Assembly (NCBI GenBank): GCA_017387565.1
Contig: JAFOEY010000025.1
Location: 17,472-81,471 of the forward strand
Source: Lachnospiraceae bacterium
GTDB lineage: Bacteria; Bacillota; Clostridia; Lachnospirales; Lachnospiraceae
DNA: 64,000 bases
Direction of reading: 5' to 3'
The notes below the pieces were generated by a model that saw nothing but the letters and a program-made list of their open reading frames with translations, did not search any database and was not told where the DNA came from. Positions 37,682-45,617 of this stretch are shown here, in pieces. How positions within the stretch are numbered: position 1 is the stretch's first letter; each line of letters starts with the position of its first letter. The position numbers were made by a program, and so were the translations under genes.

Positions 37682-37923
37682 TACCATACCTCTCTTCCGA
37701 CAGGTTCGCCCCAATCATATTCGCCATCAAGCATTAACTTTCCATCAAACTCAGCGGCTCTTTCTTCCAAAGTTTTATGACGAAATGGTTTCACTAAAGT
37801 GATTACACCATTTGATACCGTAACATCCAAATAATCATCCAATGCAATCCCTGCACTTCTCAATACTTCTTTTGGTAATCTGATTCCTTGACTGTTTCCC
37901 CATTCTTTTACTTGTGCTTGCAT
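37681..37923 (-). CDS. MazE/AbrB-family antitoxin
   Basis: An 80-residue antitoxin. Its N-terminus MQAQVKEWGNSQGIRLPKEV is a typical SpoVT/AbrB DNA-binding swapped-hairpin, and the acidic C-terminus should bind the toxin. It overlaps the toxin start. A 23-bp palindrome directly upstream is the probable autoregulatory operator. Confidence 0.88.
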   Translation of the reverse strand: MQAQVKEWGNSQGIRLPKEVLRSAGIALDDYLDVTVSNGVITLVKPFRHKTLEERAAEFDGKLMLDGEYDWGEPVGREVW

Positions 37924-37942
37924 ATAGAAACCTCCTTGCTTT

Positions 37943-37965
37943 CAGTATATACATAGTATATACTG
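37943..37965. promoter_or_regulatory. mazEF operator
   Basis: CAGTATATAC and GTATATACTG form a perfect inverted repeat with an ATA centre, about 20 bp before the antitoxin start. AT-rich arms like this are typical of MazE-type operators. Confidence 0.75.
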
Positions 37966-38035
37966 AATGGTGAAAAATATCAAATAAACTCATTTGCTTT
38001 TCTCTCCTTAGACTGGAAAATAGGAATTTATTAAA

Positions 38036-38275
38036 CTAATTGCAATCTATCAAAACAAATTTACATTCTTCACAAGCCCAAGCTTTTGTTCTATTCTTAG
38101 TAACTCCATTACCAATTGGAATATGAATGGCTCCATTTTTAATTGCATTTCTTTCTGTAAAACAATTGCATATTTTTGAGTTATAATATTCTTCCTTCGC
38201 CCAGAACAACGAACCTTTTTCACTTGGACTAAGTGCACCAATTGTCATATCTTTTCCACATTTAGGACATATCAT
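38036..38275 (-). CDS. Small zinc-ribbon protein, DUF6487-like
   Basis: A 79-residue protein with CPKCGKDM at the start and CEECKFVLIDC at the end, likely one zinc site. The central GSLFWAKEE and CFTERNAIKNGAIHIP match a small Clostridia family I recall as DUF6487. The ATG at 38275 lies eight bases after GGAGG; the TTG at 38290 overlaps that site. Confidence 0.7.
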   Translation of the reverse strand: MICPKCGKDMTIGALSPSEKGSLFWAKEEYYNSKICNCFTERNAIKNGAIHIPIGNGVTKNRTKAWACEECKFVLIDCN

Positions 38276-38373
38276 TTCTCCTACCTCCAATATTCATAAT
38301 TATTCATAAGTATTTTCCACTCTTAAAATCCCGATTTTTCAATTTCCCTATAAGCCGGGAAATAAGATCTTTC

Positions 38374-38601
38374 CTACATCTCAAATTCCTTAAAATAATC
38401 CTCTCCACCATCAAGCCAAAACTCAAACCATTCTAGAAAACCAAGTTCTGGAGCTGCTGGCGCTATACCCACATCTGTACAATTCCACATTTTTCCGTAT
38501 TCTTTACCACAAACAATGATATTCCATGTCTGTCCACAACCTATATCAATCAACTCAATATTTCCATAGTCAATAGACTGGAAAATGGGAATTTCAACAA
38601 A
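38374..38601 (-). pseudogene. SMI1/KNR4 (SUKH) 3' remnant
   Basis: An open frame of 75 codons without start, ending at TAG 38374. It reads ELIDIGCGQTWNIIVCGKEY, then MWNCTDVGIAPAAPELGFL and WFEFWLDGGEDYFKEFEM. This is the C-terminal part of a SUKH-superfamily protein (SMI1/KNR4), common as immunity proteins to polymorphic toxins. An in-frame TAG lies just upstream, so the 5' half is lost. It sits in a 760-bp space with no intact gene. Confidence 0.75.
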
Positions 38602-38659
38602 CTATCAATCGCATTTACGCATTTGTTATTCTATGTCTGCGTAATACATATTATTGTCT

Positions 38660-38812
38660 TCAGAATAAAATCCCACATCCACCTATAATAAGTATTTCTT
38701 CAGAATTGTCTTCAATAAACCTCTCTAGCTGTTCAAACATCCTTCCCATTCTCCCTTTACGTAATTCATTATTACAACCTTGCAATGTCATACCCCAAAA
38801 ACTGCTGACCAT
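38660..38812 (-). pseudogene. Unidentified 50-codon remnant
   Basis: The frame starts MVSSFWGMTLQGCNNELRKG and ends EEILIIGGCGILF. Codon use looks protein-like, but there is no ribosome-binding site and I do not recognise the family. It may be a decayed relative of the SUKH remnant's operon. The rest of 38813-39035 shows nothing recognisable. Confidence 0.35.
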
Positions 38813-39035
38813 GTCTGGTAATCATCAGACTATTTTCATAATATCACACATATATCGAACTATATAGATGCAATAGAAGCAAAATAAACCGTTTATTTTG
38901 CTTCTAGCATTAACAATTCAAGACAATTAGTTATCCCTATGCCGGAGCCGGTGAATAAACCGCCCTACAAATTGACTTGTCTTCTTCTATTTATTAGAAT
39001 ATTTGTAAATATGAAATCGCTAAGGAAAATTAGAA

Positions 39036-39845
39036 ATGCCTAATATTATAAAAATCACAGATTTAAAAAGTCCACAATTAGCAGTGTATACAATACGTTC
39101 AGAGGTGCAGCTTCTCCATTACTTTGAACCAAAGGAGGGCATCTTTATCGCCGAAAGTCCCAAGGTTATTCGTCGTGCGCTTGATGCCGGTTATGAAGTA
39201 ATTTCTGCCTTGGTTGAACTTGACCACATACACAATCCCAATACCGAAGTATCGGATATCCTGACAAGCATTGAAACAGCGCCTATCTATACAGCTGAAT
39301 TTGATGTGTTAACAAAACTCACTGGATACAAATTAACGCGTGGTATGCTTGCAGCCATGCGCCGAAAACCTCTTCCTAATGTAGATGAAATCTGTGGGAA
39401 TGCAAAAAGGATCGCCGTTTTGGAAGATGTTGTAAATCCAACCAATTTGGGAGCAATCTTTCGAAGTGCTGCTGCCCTAAACGTTGATGCCATATTATTA
39501 ACTCCTGCGTGTACCGATCCGCTTTACAGACGTGCGACAAGAGTGAGTATGGGAACTGTATTCCAAATCCCGTGGACAATTTCAGAAAATGTATACGAAG
39601 AGATAAAAAGACTTGGTTTTAAAACTGCTGCCATGGCTTTAACCCATCGCTCAATTTCTCTTTCGGATCCTGCACCGGCAAATGAAGAAAAGCTTGCTAT
39701 CATTCTGGGCACAGAAGGCGAAGGATTAAAACCGAAAACGATTGAAATGTGTGACTATACGATACGTATTCCTATGAGAGAGGGTGTCGATTCCTTGAAT
39801 GTTGCTGCAGCAAGTGCAGTCGCATTTTGGGAACTGTGCACTTAG
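39036..39845 (+). CDS. TrmH/SpoU-family RNA methyltransferase
   Basis: A 269-residue RNA 2'-O-methyltransferase of the SPOUT class. The three motifs are NPTNLGAIFRSAAALN (about 133-148), LAIILGTEGEGL (about 221-232) and IRIPMREGVDSLNVAAASAV (about 241-260), forming the trefoil knot that binds SAM. The N-terminal part resembles the RNA-binding L30e-like domain. Whether the target is rRNA or tRNA is not clear. Confidence 0.92.
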   Translation: MPNIIKITDLKSPQLAVYTIRSEVQLLHYFEPKEGIFIAESPKVIRRALDAGYEVISALVELDHIHNPNTEVSDILTSIETAPIYTAEFDVLTKLTGYKLTRGMLAAMRRKPLPNVDEICGNAKRIAVLEDVVNPTNLGAIFRSAAALNVDAILLTPACTDPLYRRATRVSMGTVFQIPWTISENVYEEIKRLGFKTAAMALTHRSISLSDPAPANEEKLAIILGTEGEGLKPKTIEMCDYTIRIPMREGVDSLNVAAASAVAFWELCT

Positions 39846-39853
39846 TCAATTTT

Positions 39854-39930
39854 AAAAGTGCAAATATTGCACCTGTTTTGTTTGAAAAGTGCAAATATTG
39901 CACTTTAAAACATTACATGGTGCAATATTA
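39854..39930. repeat. 31-bp-period repeat with inverted core
   Basis: AAAAGTGCAAATATTGCAC occurs at 39854-39872 and 39885-39903, and a partial GTGCAATATTA starts at 39920. The cores start at 39858, 39889 and 39920, exactly 31 bp apart, and each full core is an inverted repeat GTGCAA/TTGCAC. It lies between convergent genes and may end transcription. Confidence 0.8.
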
Positions 39931-39967
39931 GTATTCTCATATACATAGTTCTTATTCCAATGTTTTG

Positions 39968-40678
39968 CTATATCTTCCTGTCATATTTTTTCTTCATAAT
40001 GAAAATCCAACCCATTGACACCAAAACGGACAGCAACATAGAAACCGGTTCTTTTTCTGCCATCGCTTTTCCCATCCAAAAAGATGGAAGAAAGGAAACG
40101 CAAAGATTAAGAGGTGCCGGAACAAAATACGGAACAAATGCTCCAAGCATCATTAAAGAAGCTAATTTTGTTACCGCCATACCTTCAAGCTTATTGGACG
40201 ATAAAGTCACAATCAAAAGGGCAATTATGATTCCCTGCAAGCTGCCTGCCAGGGACAGAAAAAAAATTTCTGCAACAGACATAGACATAAGTCCAAACAC
40301 CGGGAGCAGCACCACGGTAATAAAAAAAGCAAAAATTGCCGGTAGCACAATGTGCGATATGAAATATCCATTCCGTCCTAACCCCGTCACAAACAGATAA
40401 CGGTCAATGTGATCATCGTGTTCCTCTAACACCACCATAGCGGCAATAAAACAGAACATGACCGGAGTGATGGATGCAAAGAAAACATCAAACAGACTAT
40501 AATATGGGAATAAAATAGCAGGCATTCCGGTCATACGAATTAACTCTTTTTCAGCAACCGGAACAGCAAAATGAATTGCGATTCCTGCAAGAAGCGGTGC
40601 TATCATCGCCGCAAACAGCATCTTATCCTGCCTGACAAATTTTATCATATGTAAAAAACTCAATCGGATTGTTCTCAT
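39968..40678 (-). CDS. ABC-2-type permease
   Basis: A 236-residue permease with about six membrane segments. It starts MRTIRLSFLHMIKFVRQDKM. The ATG at 40678 overlaps the upstream permease stop in ATGA and follows GGAGGTG, so it is preferred over 40720. It is the third gene of a putative exporter of the ABC-2 type with two different permeases. Confidence 0.85.
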   Translation of the reverse strand: MRTIRLSFLHMIKFVRQDKMLFAAMIAPLLAGIAIHFAVPVAEKELIRMTGMPAILFPYYSLFDVFFASITPVMFCFIAAMVVLEEHDDHIDRYLFVTGLGRNGYFISHIVLPAIFAFFITVVLLPVFGLMSMSVAEIFFLSLAGSLQGIIIALLIVTLSSNKLEGMAVTKLASLMMLGAFVPYFVPAPLNLCVSFLPSFWMGKAMAEKEPVSMLLSVLVSMGWIFIMKKKYDRKI

Positions 40679-41355
40679 AGCTTCACACCTCCCTGATTCT
40701 GCCACATTTTCCCAACGCATTTATATGCAACCACAAACAACACTGCAATCAGGATCATGGTAAGAATAAGTCCTATGAGTGAAAAATCTCTTCCGGCAAT
40801 CAAATCCATGCATACATTTGCAGGATATATTCTTAAAAATGCCGGTGTCATTTTAAACAGATGCAGTACCGCGGGTACGAAAGCAATGATTTCAATCGGA
40901 ACAGTTGCAAGAATAAACTGATTCAAGCTTGTAATCTTCGTTGCTATAATCACTCCTAACAAGGTAAACATTACACTGGATAAAAAAGTGCCCAACAGCA
41001 AAAGCGGTAAACTTCTGCAATTTGTCGCTACTGCAAGCACGGTTGCCACAAGCATACCAATCACACTTAAGGAAAGTACTTTTGAACACACATACTCTAT
41101 AACACGAAGCGGCGAAACCGCAAAAAATGAAGTCACTCTCTGGCTTTTCTCTAATAAAATAATGGCACCCATGAAAAACAATCCCATTGCCGCAGGATCA
41201 GAATAGATCAGAATCGCAGCGGCATTTTCTTTCCATGAAAGCGGCAGGGAAAGTAACAGCACAATATAAAAAACGGTCAAAAATCCATACAACAGATAAA
41301 ACCCATATCTTGCCTGAAATTTCATATCCCATAACAGCAAAGTCTTAAATCTCAT
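40675..41355 (-). CDS. ABC-2-type permease
   Basis: A 226-residue permease with about six membrane segments; it starts MRFKTLLLWDMKFQARYGFY. It overlaps the ATPase gene by four bases and the next permease by four bases. The two permeases and ATPase probably form one heterodimeric exporter. Substrate unknown. Confidence 0.85.
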   Translation of the reverse strand: MRFKTLLLWDMKFQARYGFYLLYGFLTVFYIVLLLSLPLSWKENAAAILIYSDPAAMGLFFMGAIILLEKSQRVTSFFAVSPLRVIEYVCSKVLSLSVIGMLVATVLAVATNCRSLPLLLLGTFLSSVMFTLLGVIIATKITSLNQFILATVPIEIIAFVPAVLHLFKMTPAFLRIYPANVCMDLIAGRDFSLIGLILTMILIAVLFVVAYKCVGKMWQNQGGVKL

Positions 41356-42197
41356 ACCAGCGTCCTCCCTGTTATCTCCATAAAAATGTCATTTAATGTA
41401 GGTTCGCTGCTGTGAATTGATTGCAGGCGATTTTCTCTAATTAATCTCTGAAGTTGTTGATCCTCAGATATTTGTTCCAACAGGCAGCTTGCTGTCTGCT
41501 CCCCATTGTCATACCATGTGTAAGTAACACTCGCCGCTCCTCTTGACATAATCAGATTGTGCGGACTGTCCATGGCAAAAATCTGTCCTCCGACAATAAA
41601 TGCAACCCTGTCACAAAGTTCTGTCGCATCCTGCATATTGTGAGTTGTGAGTAAAATTGTTTTTCCTCTGTTTTTTTCCGCCAGAATCATATCTTTCATC
41701 AAACGACTGTTTGTCGGGTCAAGACCGCTGGTCGGTTCATCCAAAAACAATAGCTTTGGATCATGCAACAATGCTTTGACAAAGTTTAGGCGACTTTTCA
41801 TTCCTTTAGAATATTCCGATACGCGCTTTTGTGCATCGTTTTGAAGCCCTACCATTTGAAGCAGTTCGTCAATGGAACGCGCCTGCCTATGATAGAGAGA
41901 AGAAAAGAAGCGAAGATTTTCTCTTGCAGTTAATTTCTCATACATGGTAGAAAATTCGAAGTCTACACCAATGGATTCATAAAAATCCGAACTATGTTTT
42001 TTGCACTCGGTTCCGTTTACAACAGCAGAACCCTGATAATTCGGAAGCATTCCCAGCAATATTTTCTGCAAGGTACTTTTGCCTGCACCGGACGGGCCTA
42101 AAAAACCAAAGATTTCTCCTTCCGAAACCGAAAAACTCATATCCTGAATAAACGGATTTTTAGAATAGCTGAATGTGAGATGGTCTACCTTTATCAT
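41352..42197 (-). CDS. ABC transporter ATP-binding protein
   Basis: A 281-residue ATPase with Walker A GPSGAGKST (about 34-42), signature EYSKGMKSRL, Walker B LLFLDEPTSGLDP and the switch H in TTHNM. The C-terminal 60 residues are an extension typical of drug and bacteriocin exporters (DrrA/CcmA class). It is the first gene of the exporter operon, downstream of a TetR gene, and has an AAGGAGG ribosome-binding site. Confidence 0.93.
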   Translation of the reverse strand: MIKVDHLTFSYSKNPFIQDMSFSVSEGEIFGFLGPSGAGKSTLQKILLGMLPNYQGSAVVNGTECKKHSSDFYESIGVDFEFSTMYEKLTARENLRFFSSLYHRQARSIDELLQMVGLQNDAQKRVSEYSKGMKSRLNFVKALLHDPKLLFLDEPTSGLDPTNSRLMKDMILAEKNRGKTILLTTHNMQDATELCDRVAFIVGGQIFAMDSPHNLIMSRGAASVTYTWYDNGEQTASCLLEQISEDQQLQRLIRENRLQSIHSSEPTLNDIFMEITGRTLV

Positions 42198-42283
42198 AAT
42201 ATCCTCCTTATCAAATGTTTGACTGCTATCAATTAAACAGTCAAATAAATTCTTGTTTTAAGTCCGGCTATTAACCGGACTAT

Positions 42284-42874
42284 TTAGCAAATCTGTGTAA
42301 TAACACCGTATATCAACATGCGGATTGCTTCATCGTACTTTGCTTCGCCAATTTCTTTTTTATACAGTGTTGCATAATAGATGGCATGGAATGCAGCACT
42401 TATAGCCTCTATATCTACTTCTTTTTTTACAGGAAGCATGGAAAATAATTGCTGAATCGAATCCGTATCATCTTGTAAGTGCTCATTTACTACTTCCTTT
42501 GGCAGTTTACGCACCAATAATTCTATTTCCTCTGAACCAAGCAGTTTAAAAATTGGCATTTCCTCTGTCATTTTATAAAACTCAAAAATCACATCTGTAA
42601 TCTTCTCCGGTGAAAACGGCTCACCTGCAAGATTTGCCATTGCCTGATACAGCTTTTGATTGACCAATTCATGCTGCTCCTGAATCACATCGAACAACAG
42701 AAGCTCCTTCGATTTGTAAAACAAATAAAAGGTTCCTTTTGGAATATTCACACGCTTTACAATCTCATCCACTGTGGTACGCCGAATCCCAAACTGCCCC
42801 ATGCAGGCAGCCGCTTCTTCCTTCAGGCGCTTTTTTATATACTCTCGTTCCTGCTCGGAATAACTCTTTGGCAA
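42284..42874 (-). CDS. TetR-family regulator
   Basis: A 196-residue TetR regulator with helix-turn-helix TTVDEIVKRVNIPKGTFYLFYKSKEL. The TTG at 42874 is chosen because AAAGAGGTG lies upstream and because a strong promoter lies between it and the more distal ATG at 42961. It probably represses itself and the ABC exporter that follows 86 bp downstream. Confidence 0.9.
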   Translation of the reverse strand: MPKSYSEQEREYIKKRLKEEAAACMGQFGIRRTTVDEIVKRVNIPKGTFYLFYKSKELLLFDVIQEQHELVNQKLYQAMANLAGEPFSPEKITDVIFEFYKMTEEMPIFKLLGSEEIELLVRKLPKEVVNEHLQDDTDSIQQLFSMLPVKKEVDIEAISAAFHAIYYATLYKKEIGEAKYDEAIRMLIYGVITQIC

Positions 42875-42889
42875 ATGTTTCACCTCTTT

Positions 42890-42942
42890 TTGACTAATGT
42901 CAACTATATGGTCAGTATAATGTTTACACAAATATATGTCAA
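42890..42942 (-). promoter_or_regulatory. Promoter and operator of the TetR-ABC unit
   Basis: On the minus strand TTGACA (42937-42942), 17-bp spacer, TATACT (42914-42919). Immediately downstream lies the palindrome TTGACATTAGTCAA (42890-42903), placed over the expected start of transcription. That position suits repression by the TetR protein. Confidence 0.8.
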
Positions 42943-43015
42943 CAAAAAATTTAAACTTCACTCTCTTTCAATCTACTCGGGATGTTCTCAGTTTCGTTCT
43001 AACTCAATTCATTCA

Positions 43016-43894
43016 CTATAACTTTTTCTTCTCTACGGGAATCTGTATTTCCGTAAGCCATTCATTTTCTGTATCTTTATTCCATATCCCATCAATATAA
43101 GATTCTCTGATATTTCCGCAAATCTCATATCCGTTTTCTTCAATATATTGAAGTAGCATTGTATAAGATTTATGCAAGGTGCTATAAGAGCCTTTATGAA
43201 AAATACATGCTGCCATAGGTACTTTGGGAAATACCTTAAATACAATATCACCGGAATCTTGTTTTTTCTCTGTGACTGCCTCACAAATTTCTACCAATAT
43301 ATCCTCATCTTTATATCCCGGCTCCAGATAGTGTGTAAAGCAGTACTCCGGCAGAGCGCACTGACAGTCCAGATTTTCCATCTGTGCTCCCATCTGTGGC
43401 ATAAGTTCAAACAGCGCATCGTATGACTTAATTCTTTGCTCCATAGTACAGACAATGACTTTTGGTATTTCTTTGATAAGAACCGGAGCAATTAGATGCT
43501 CACTACCTTTTGCAAGATAGCATTCCACCTGTGCAAGCCTCGCAGTCAGCACGGCCATCTCTTCTAAGATTTCCTGCTTTTTTGAAAGAAGCAGAGATCT
43601 TTCCTCTGCTCCATTCATCATTTTTCGAATATCATCTATGGAAAATCCCATATTTTTCAATGCTATAATTCTCTGTAACTGTGCCATCTGACCTGCTTTA
43701 TAATAGCGGTAACCGTTTTCTTCATCCACATATACCGGAATTAACAGTTTCTGCTCATCGTAATAGCGAAGGGTCTTAATCGTGACGCGGTTCATACTGG
43801 CAAACATACCTATCTTATACAAATTCTCTTTTTCTTTTTTCTCGAAAGCTGGATGATACTGATTCATTTTCATTTCTATCAAATTTTCCTCCAT
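43016..43894 (-). CDS. MerR-family regulator with GyrI-like effector domain
   Basis: A 292-residue BmrR-type regulator. The helix-turn-helix starts YKIGMFASMNRVTIKTLRYYD (shifted by an N-terminal extension of about 25 residues), followed by a coiled-coil linker and a C-terminal GyrI-like ligand-binding domain. Such proteins sense drugs and activate efflux genes. The nearby ABC exporter could be a target, but this is inference. Confidence 0.9.
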   Translation of the reverse strand: MEENLIEMKMNQYHPAFEKKEKENLYKIGMFASMNRVTIKTLRYYDEQKLLIPVYVDEENGYRYYKAGQMAQLQRIIALKNMGFSIDDIRKMMNGAEERSLLLSKKQEILEEMAVLTARLAQVECYLAKGSEHLIAPVLIKEIPKVIVCTMEQRIKSYDALFELMPQMGAQMENLDCQCALPEYCFTHYLEPGYKDEDILVEICEAVTEKKQDSGDIVFKVFPKVPMAACIFHKGSYSTLHKSYTMLLQYIEENGYEICGNIRESYIDGIWNKDTENEWLTEIQIPVEKKKL

Positions 43895-43984
43895 TCCGGA
43901 CTATTCCAAATAAATAGCCTCCTTTTTTCATACGGCTATGCTATAACCTCCCCTAAGGAACGAGTCAAGAAAAAAAATAAACAC

Positions 43985-44073
43985 AAAAAAGACCGCCCTC
44001 GTCTAGTAAACTATGGCAGTCTTTTTTGACTTAAAATAATATCAGGCTAACCGTCTATCGGTAGCACTTTACT
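43985..44073 (-). ncRNA. Orphan type I antitoxin-like small RNA
   Basis: On the minus strand TTGACA (44103-44108), 17-bp spacer, TAGTAT (44080-44085) gives a start near 44073. The RNA folds into an outer stem AATATCAG/CTGATATT with an inner CTACCG/CGGTTAG stem. It ends in a 13-bp hairpin, AAAAAAGACTGCC with GGCGGTCTTTTTT, which is a good terminator. The plus-strand GCCCTCGTCTAGTA resembles the leader of the holin-like toxin at 45315. No toxin gene remains here. Confidence 0.6.
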
Positions 44074-44233
44074 GATATTATACTAACATCTGACCATCTC
44101 TATGTCAAACAAATTGACATTATATTCTATTCTATTGGCAACGTTCTTTCTGCAATAAATGAATTGCCAATTCCTCTGCAGATGCTGCAAGTGCCAAAAT
44201 GCATAACGTCCAACTATATATATCGATAACAGA

Positions 44234-44437
44234 ATGCTGAGTGTTGCACTAATTCTTTTGATTGCAGCAGGTGTAGATACAACAATTCAATCAATAAAAG
44301 AAGATTGGAAAGAAGGGTTTAAGGTATCAGCGATAGGACGTGTGATTGGTTTATTATTAAATTGTTTTGCAGCGGTCTTGTATGTATTTAATGTGTTATC
44401 AAGTCTTTTAAGCATATTCGGTGTGTTAACTAAATAG
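44234..44437 (+). CDS. Small membrane protein, doubtful
   Basis: A 67-codon frame with two hydrophobic segments (about 1-14 and 35-65) and a charged middle. Amino acid use looks natural, but no ribosome-binding site precedes the ATG. It might be a remnant. The stretch 44074-44233 between it and the small RNA shows only the RNA's promoter. Confidence 0.35.
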   Translation: MLSVALILLIAAGVDTTIQSIKEDWKEGFKVSAIGRVIGLLLNCFAAVLYVFNVLSSLLSIFGVLTK

Positions 44438-44504
44438 TTTTATTTATATTAATGAGATGGTTTTGTAAAATTGTCTAGGCAAATAATGGCATATTTTTAT
44501 ATAT

Positions 44505-44538
44505 TTGTATTGTAAAATGCAATACAACGTGGTACACT
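44505..44538 (+). promoter_or_regulatory. Promoter and operator of relB-parE
   Basis: TTGTATTG and CAATACAA form a perfect inverted repeat with a 7-bp centre (44505-44527). It overlaps a TTGTAA -35 (44510-44515), followed by a 17-bp spacer and TACACT (44533-44538). Antitoxin binding here would block RNA polymerase. Confidence 0.75.
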
Positions 44539-44562
44539 ATCCTTTGAAAGGTGGTGTTTGTT

Positions 44563-44868
44563 ATGGCAGCAAAAACAGCAAATGTTACAGCGAGAATACA
44601 ACCAGATATTAAAGAATCAGCAGAAGCAATTTTGGAAAAGCTTGGCATACCTGTTTCGGTATTTATTGATATGACATATAGACAAGTAATTGCAACGAAT
44701 GGTGTGCCATTTGAGTTAAAAACATCAAATGCCCCATTATCTAGAGAATCTATGACAAATACAAGATTTGATGAAATTATGGAAATAGGCCTTGTACAGG
44801 CTAAAGCAGACGAAGCAGAAGCTACGAACGAAGTATTTGCAGATTTACGAAAGAGAGTTAATCATTGA
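44563..44868 (+). CDS. RelB/DinJ-family antitoxin
   Basis: A 101-residue antitoxin with a ribbon-helix-helix N-terminus: KTANVTARIQPDIKESAEAIL, then VSVFIDMTYRQVIATNGVPFEL, the usual RelB/DinJ pattern. The ATG at 44563 follows AAAGGTGG; the earlier ATG at 44551 is not needed. It overlaps the toxin start in TTGA. The upstream palindrome is its probable operator. Confidence 0.88.
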   Translation: MAAKTANVTARIQPDIKESAEAILEKLGIPVSVFIDMTYRQVIATNGVPFELKTSNAPLSRESMTNTRFDEIMEIGLVQAKADEAEATNEVFADLRKRVNH

Positions 44869-45206
44869 AAGAAATTTATGATGTAAAAATCACGAAACAA
44901 GCCAAAGAACAGATGGCTCAGATTGTAGATTATATTTCAAATGAGTTATTTGCTCCTAAAGCTGCAATTAATTTATTAGATAAGCTTGAAAGTAGTATTA
45001 TGGCGCTATCTAATTTTCCAGAACGTTATCAGCTTATTGATGAGGAGCCTTGGCGAAGTGAGGGCATACGAAAGATAGTTGTTAATAATTTTTTAGTATA
45101 TTATTGGATAAATATTCCTGATAAAAAAGTTCAGGTAACGGCTGTAATATATGAAAAAAGAGAGCAATTAAAACAATTGATGCTTATGAATGCGGATGAA
45201 CAATAA
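44865..45206 (+). CDS. RelE/ParE-family toxin
   Basis: A 113-residue toxin starting at TTG 44865. It reads VKITKQAKEQMAQIVDYIS, then PERYQLIDEEPWRSEGIRKIV and FLVYYWINIPDKKVQVTAVIY, the standard RelE/ParE order of helix, loop and strands. The sequence alone does not separate the mRNA-cleaving RelE from the gyrase-targeting ParE type. It is coupled to the antitoxin by a four-base overlap. Confidence 0.88.
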   Translation: MKEIYDVKITKQAKEQMAQIVDYISNELFAPKAAINLLDKLESSIMALSNFPERYQLIDEEPWRSEGIRKIVVNNFLVYYWINIPDKKVQVTAVIYEKREQLKQLMLMNADEQ

Positions 45207-45314
45207 GAAGATGGGCAGTGTATACGGAACCAATTATCTTTCCTTTTTCATCCAGAGGGTGTGATTTTCCGATTGTTAGATGCCCTCTAGTACTACAAAG
45301 GAGGGTGATGCCCT

Positions 45315-45401
45315 ATGAACACAATAGAAGTGCTTACTTTGTTGCTAGTAATATTTGCGGCTCTGTCATACATAGACAATCATAACAACAAAAAGAAATA
45401 A
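45315..45401 (+). CDS. Holin-like type I toxin peptide
   Basis: A 28-residue peptide, MNTIEVLTLLLVIFAALSYI then DNHNNKKK. One membrane helix with a charged, lysine-ending tail is the TxpA/BsrG/YonT pattern. A strong AAAGGAGGG site lies nine bases upstream and can pair within GGGTGATGCCC, as expected for a poorly translated toxin mRNA. Its stop codon lies inside a terminator shared with a convergent antisense RNA. Confidence 0.75.
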   Translation: MNTIEVLTLLLVIFAALSYIDNHNNKKK

Positions 45402-45488
45402 GTACCCGACCACTGCTCAAAGTTTTGGGTACTTATTTCTTAAGATTCAAATACTGAGGGCAAATCGGAAACATATCCGATTGCCTTT
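45391..45488 (-). ncRNA. Antisense RNA antitoxin
   Basis: On the minus strand TTGATT (45518-45523), 17-bp spacer, TATAAT (45495-45500) gives a start near 45488. The RNA has a stem GGCAATCGGA/TCCGATTTGCC and ends at the AAATAAGTACCC/GGGTACTTATTT hairpin plus T run. It overlaps the 3' end of the toxin mRNA by about 50 bases, as in txpA/RatA-type pairs. Confidence 0.75.
45396..45438. terminator. Bidirectional terminator of toxin and antisense RNA
   Basis: AAATAAGTACCC (45396-45407) and GGGTACTTATTT (45427-45438) pair perfectly over 12 bases. It serves both converging transcripts and includes the toxin stop codon. Confidence 0.85.
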
Positions 45489-45617
45489 GAGCAGATTATA
45501 TACTAGAGTGGCTGAGAAATCAACCACTCTTTTTATTCGTATTGTCTGTTGTAAGTGGAACTTTTCAATATCGGTCTTCTCGTATCTTTCCAATAACAGC
45601 ACTTAAGATTGCCGTTT

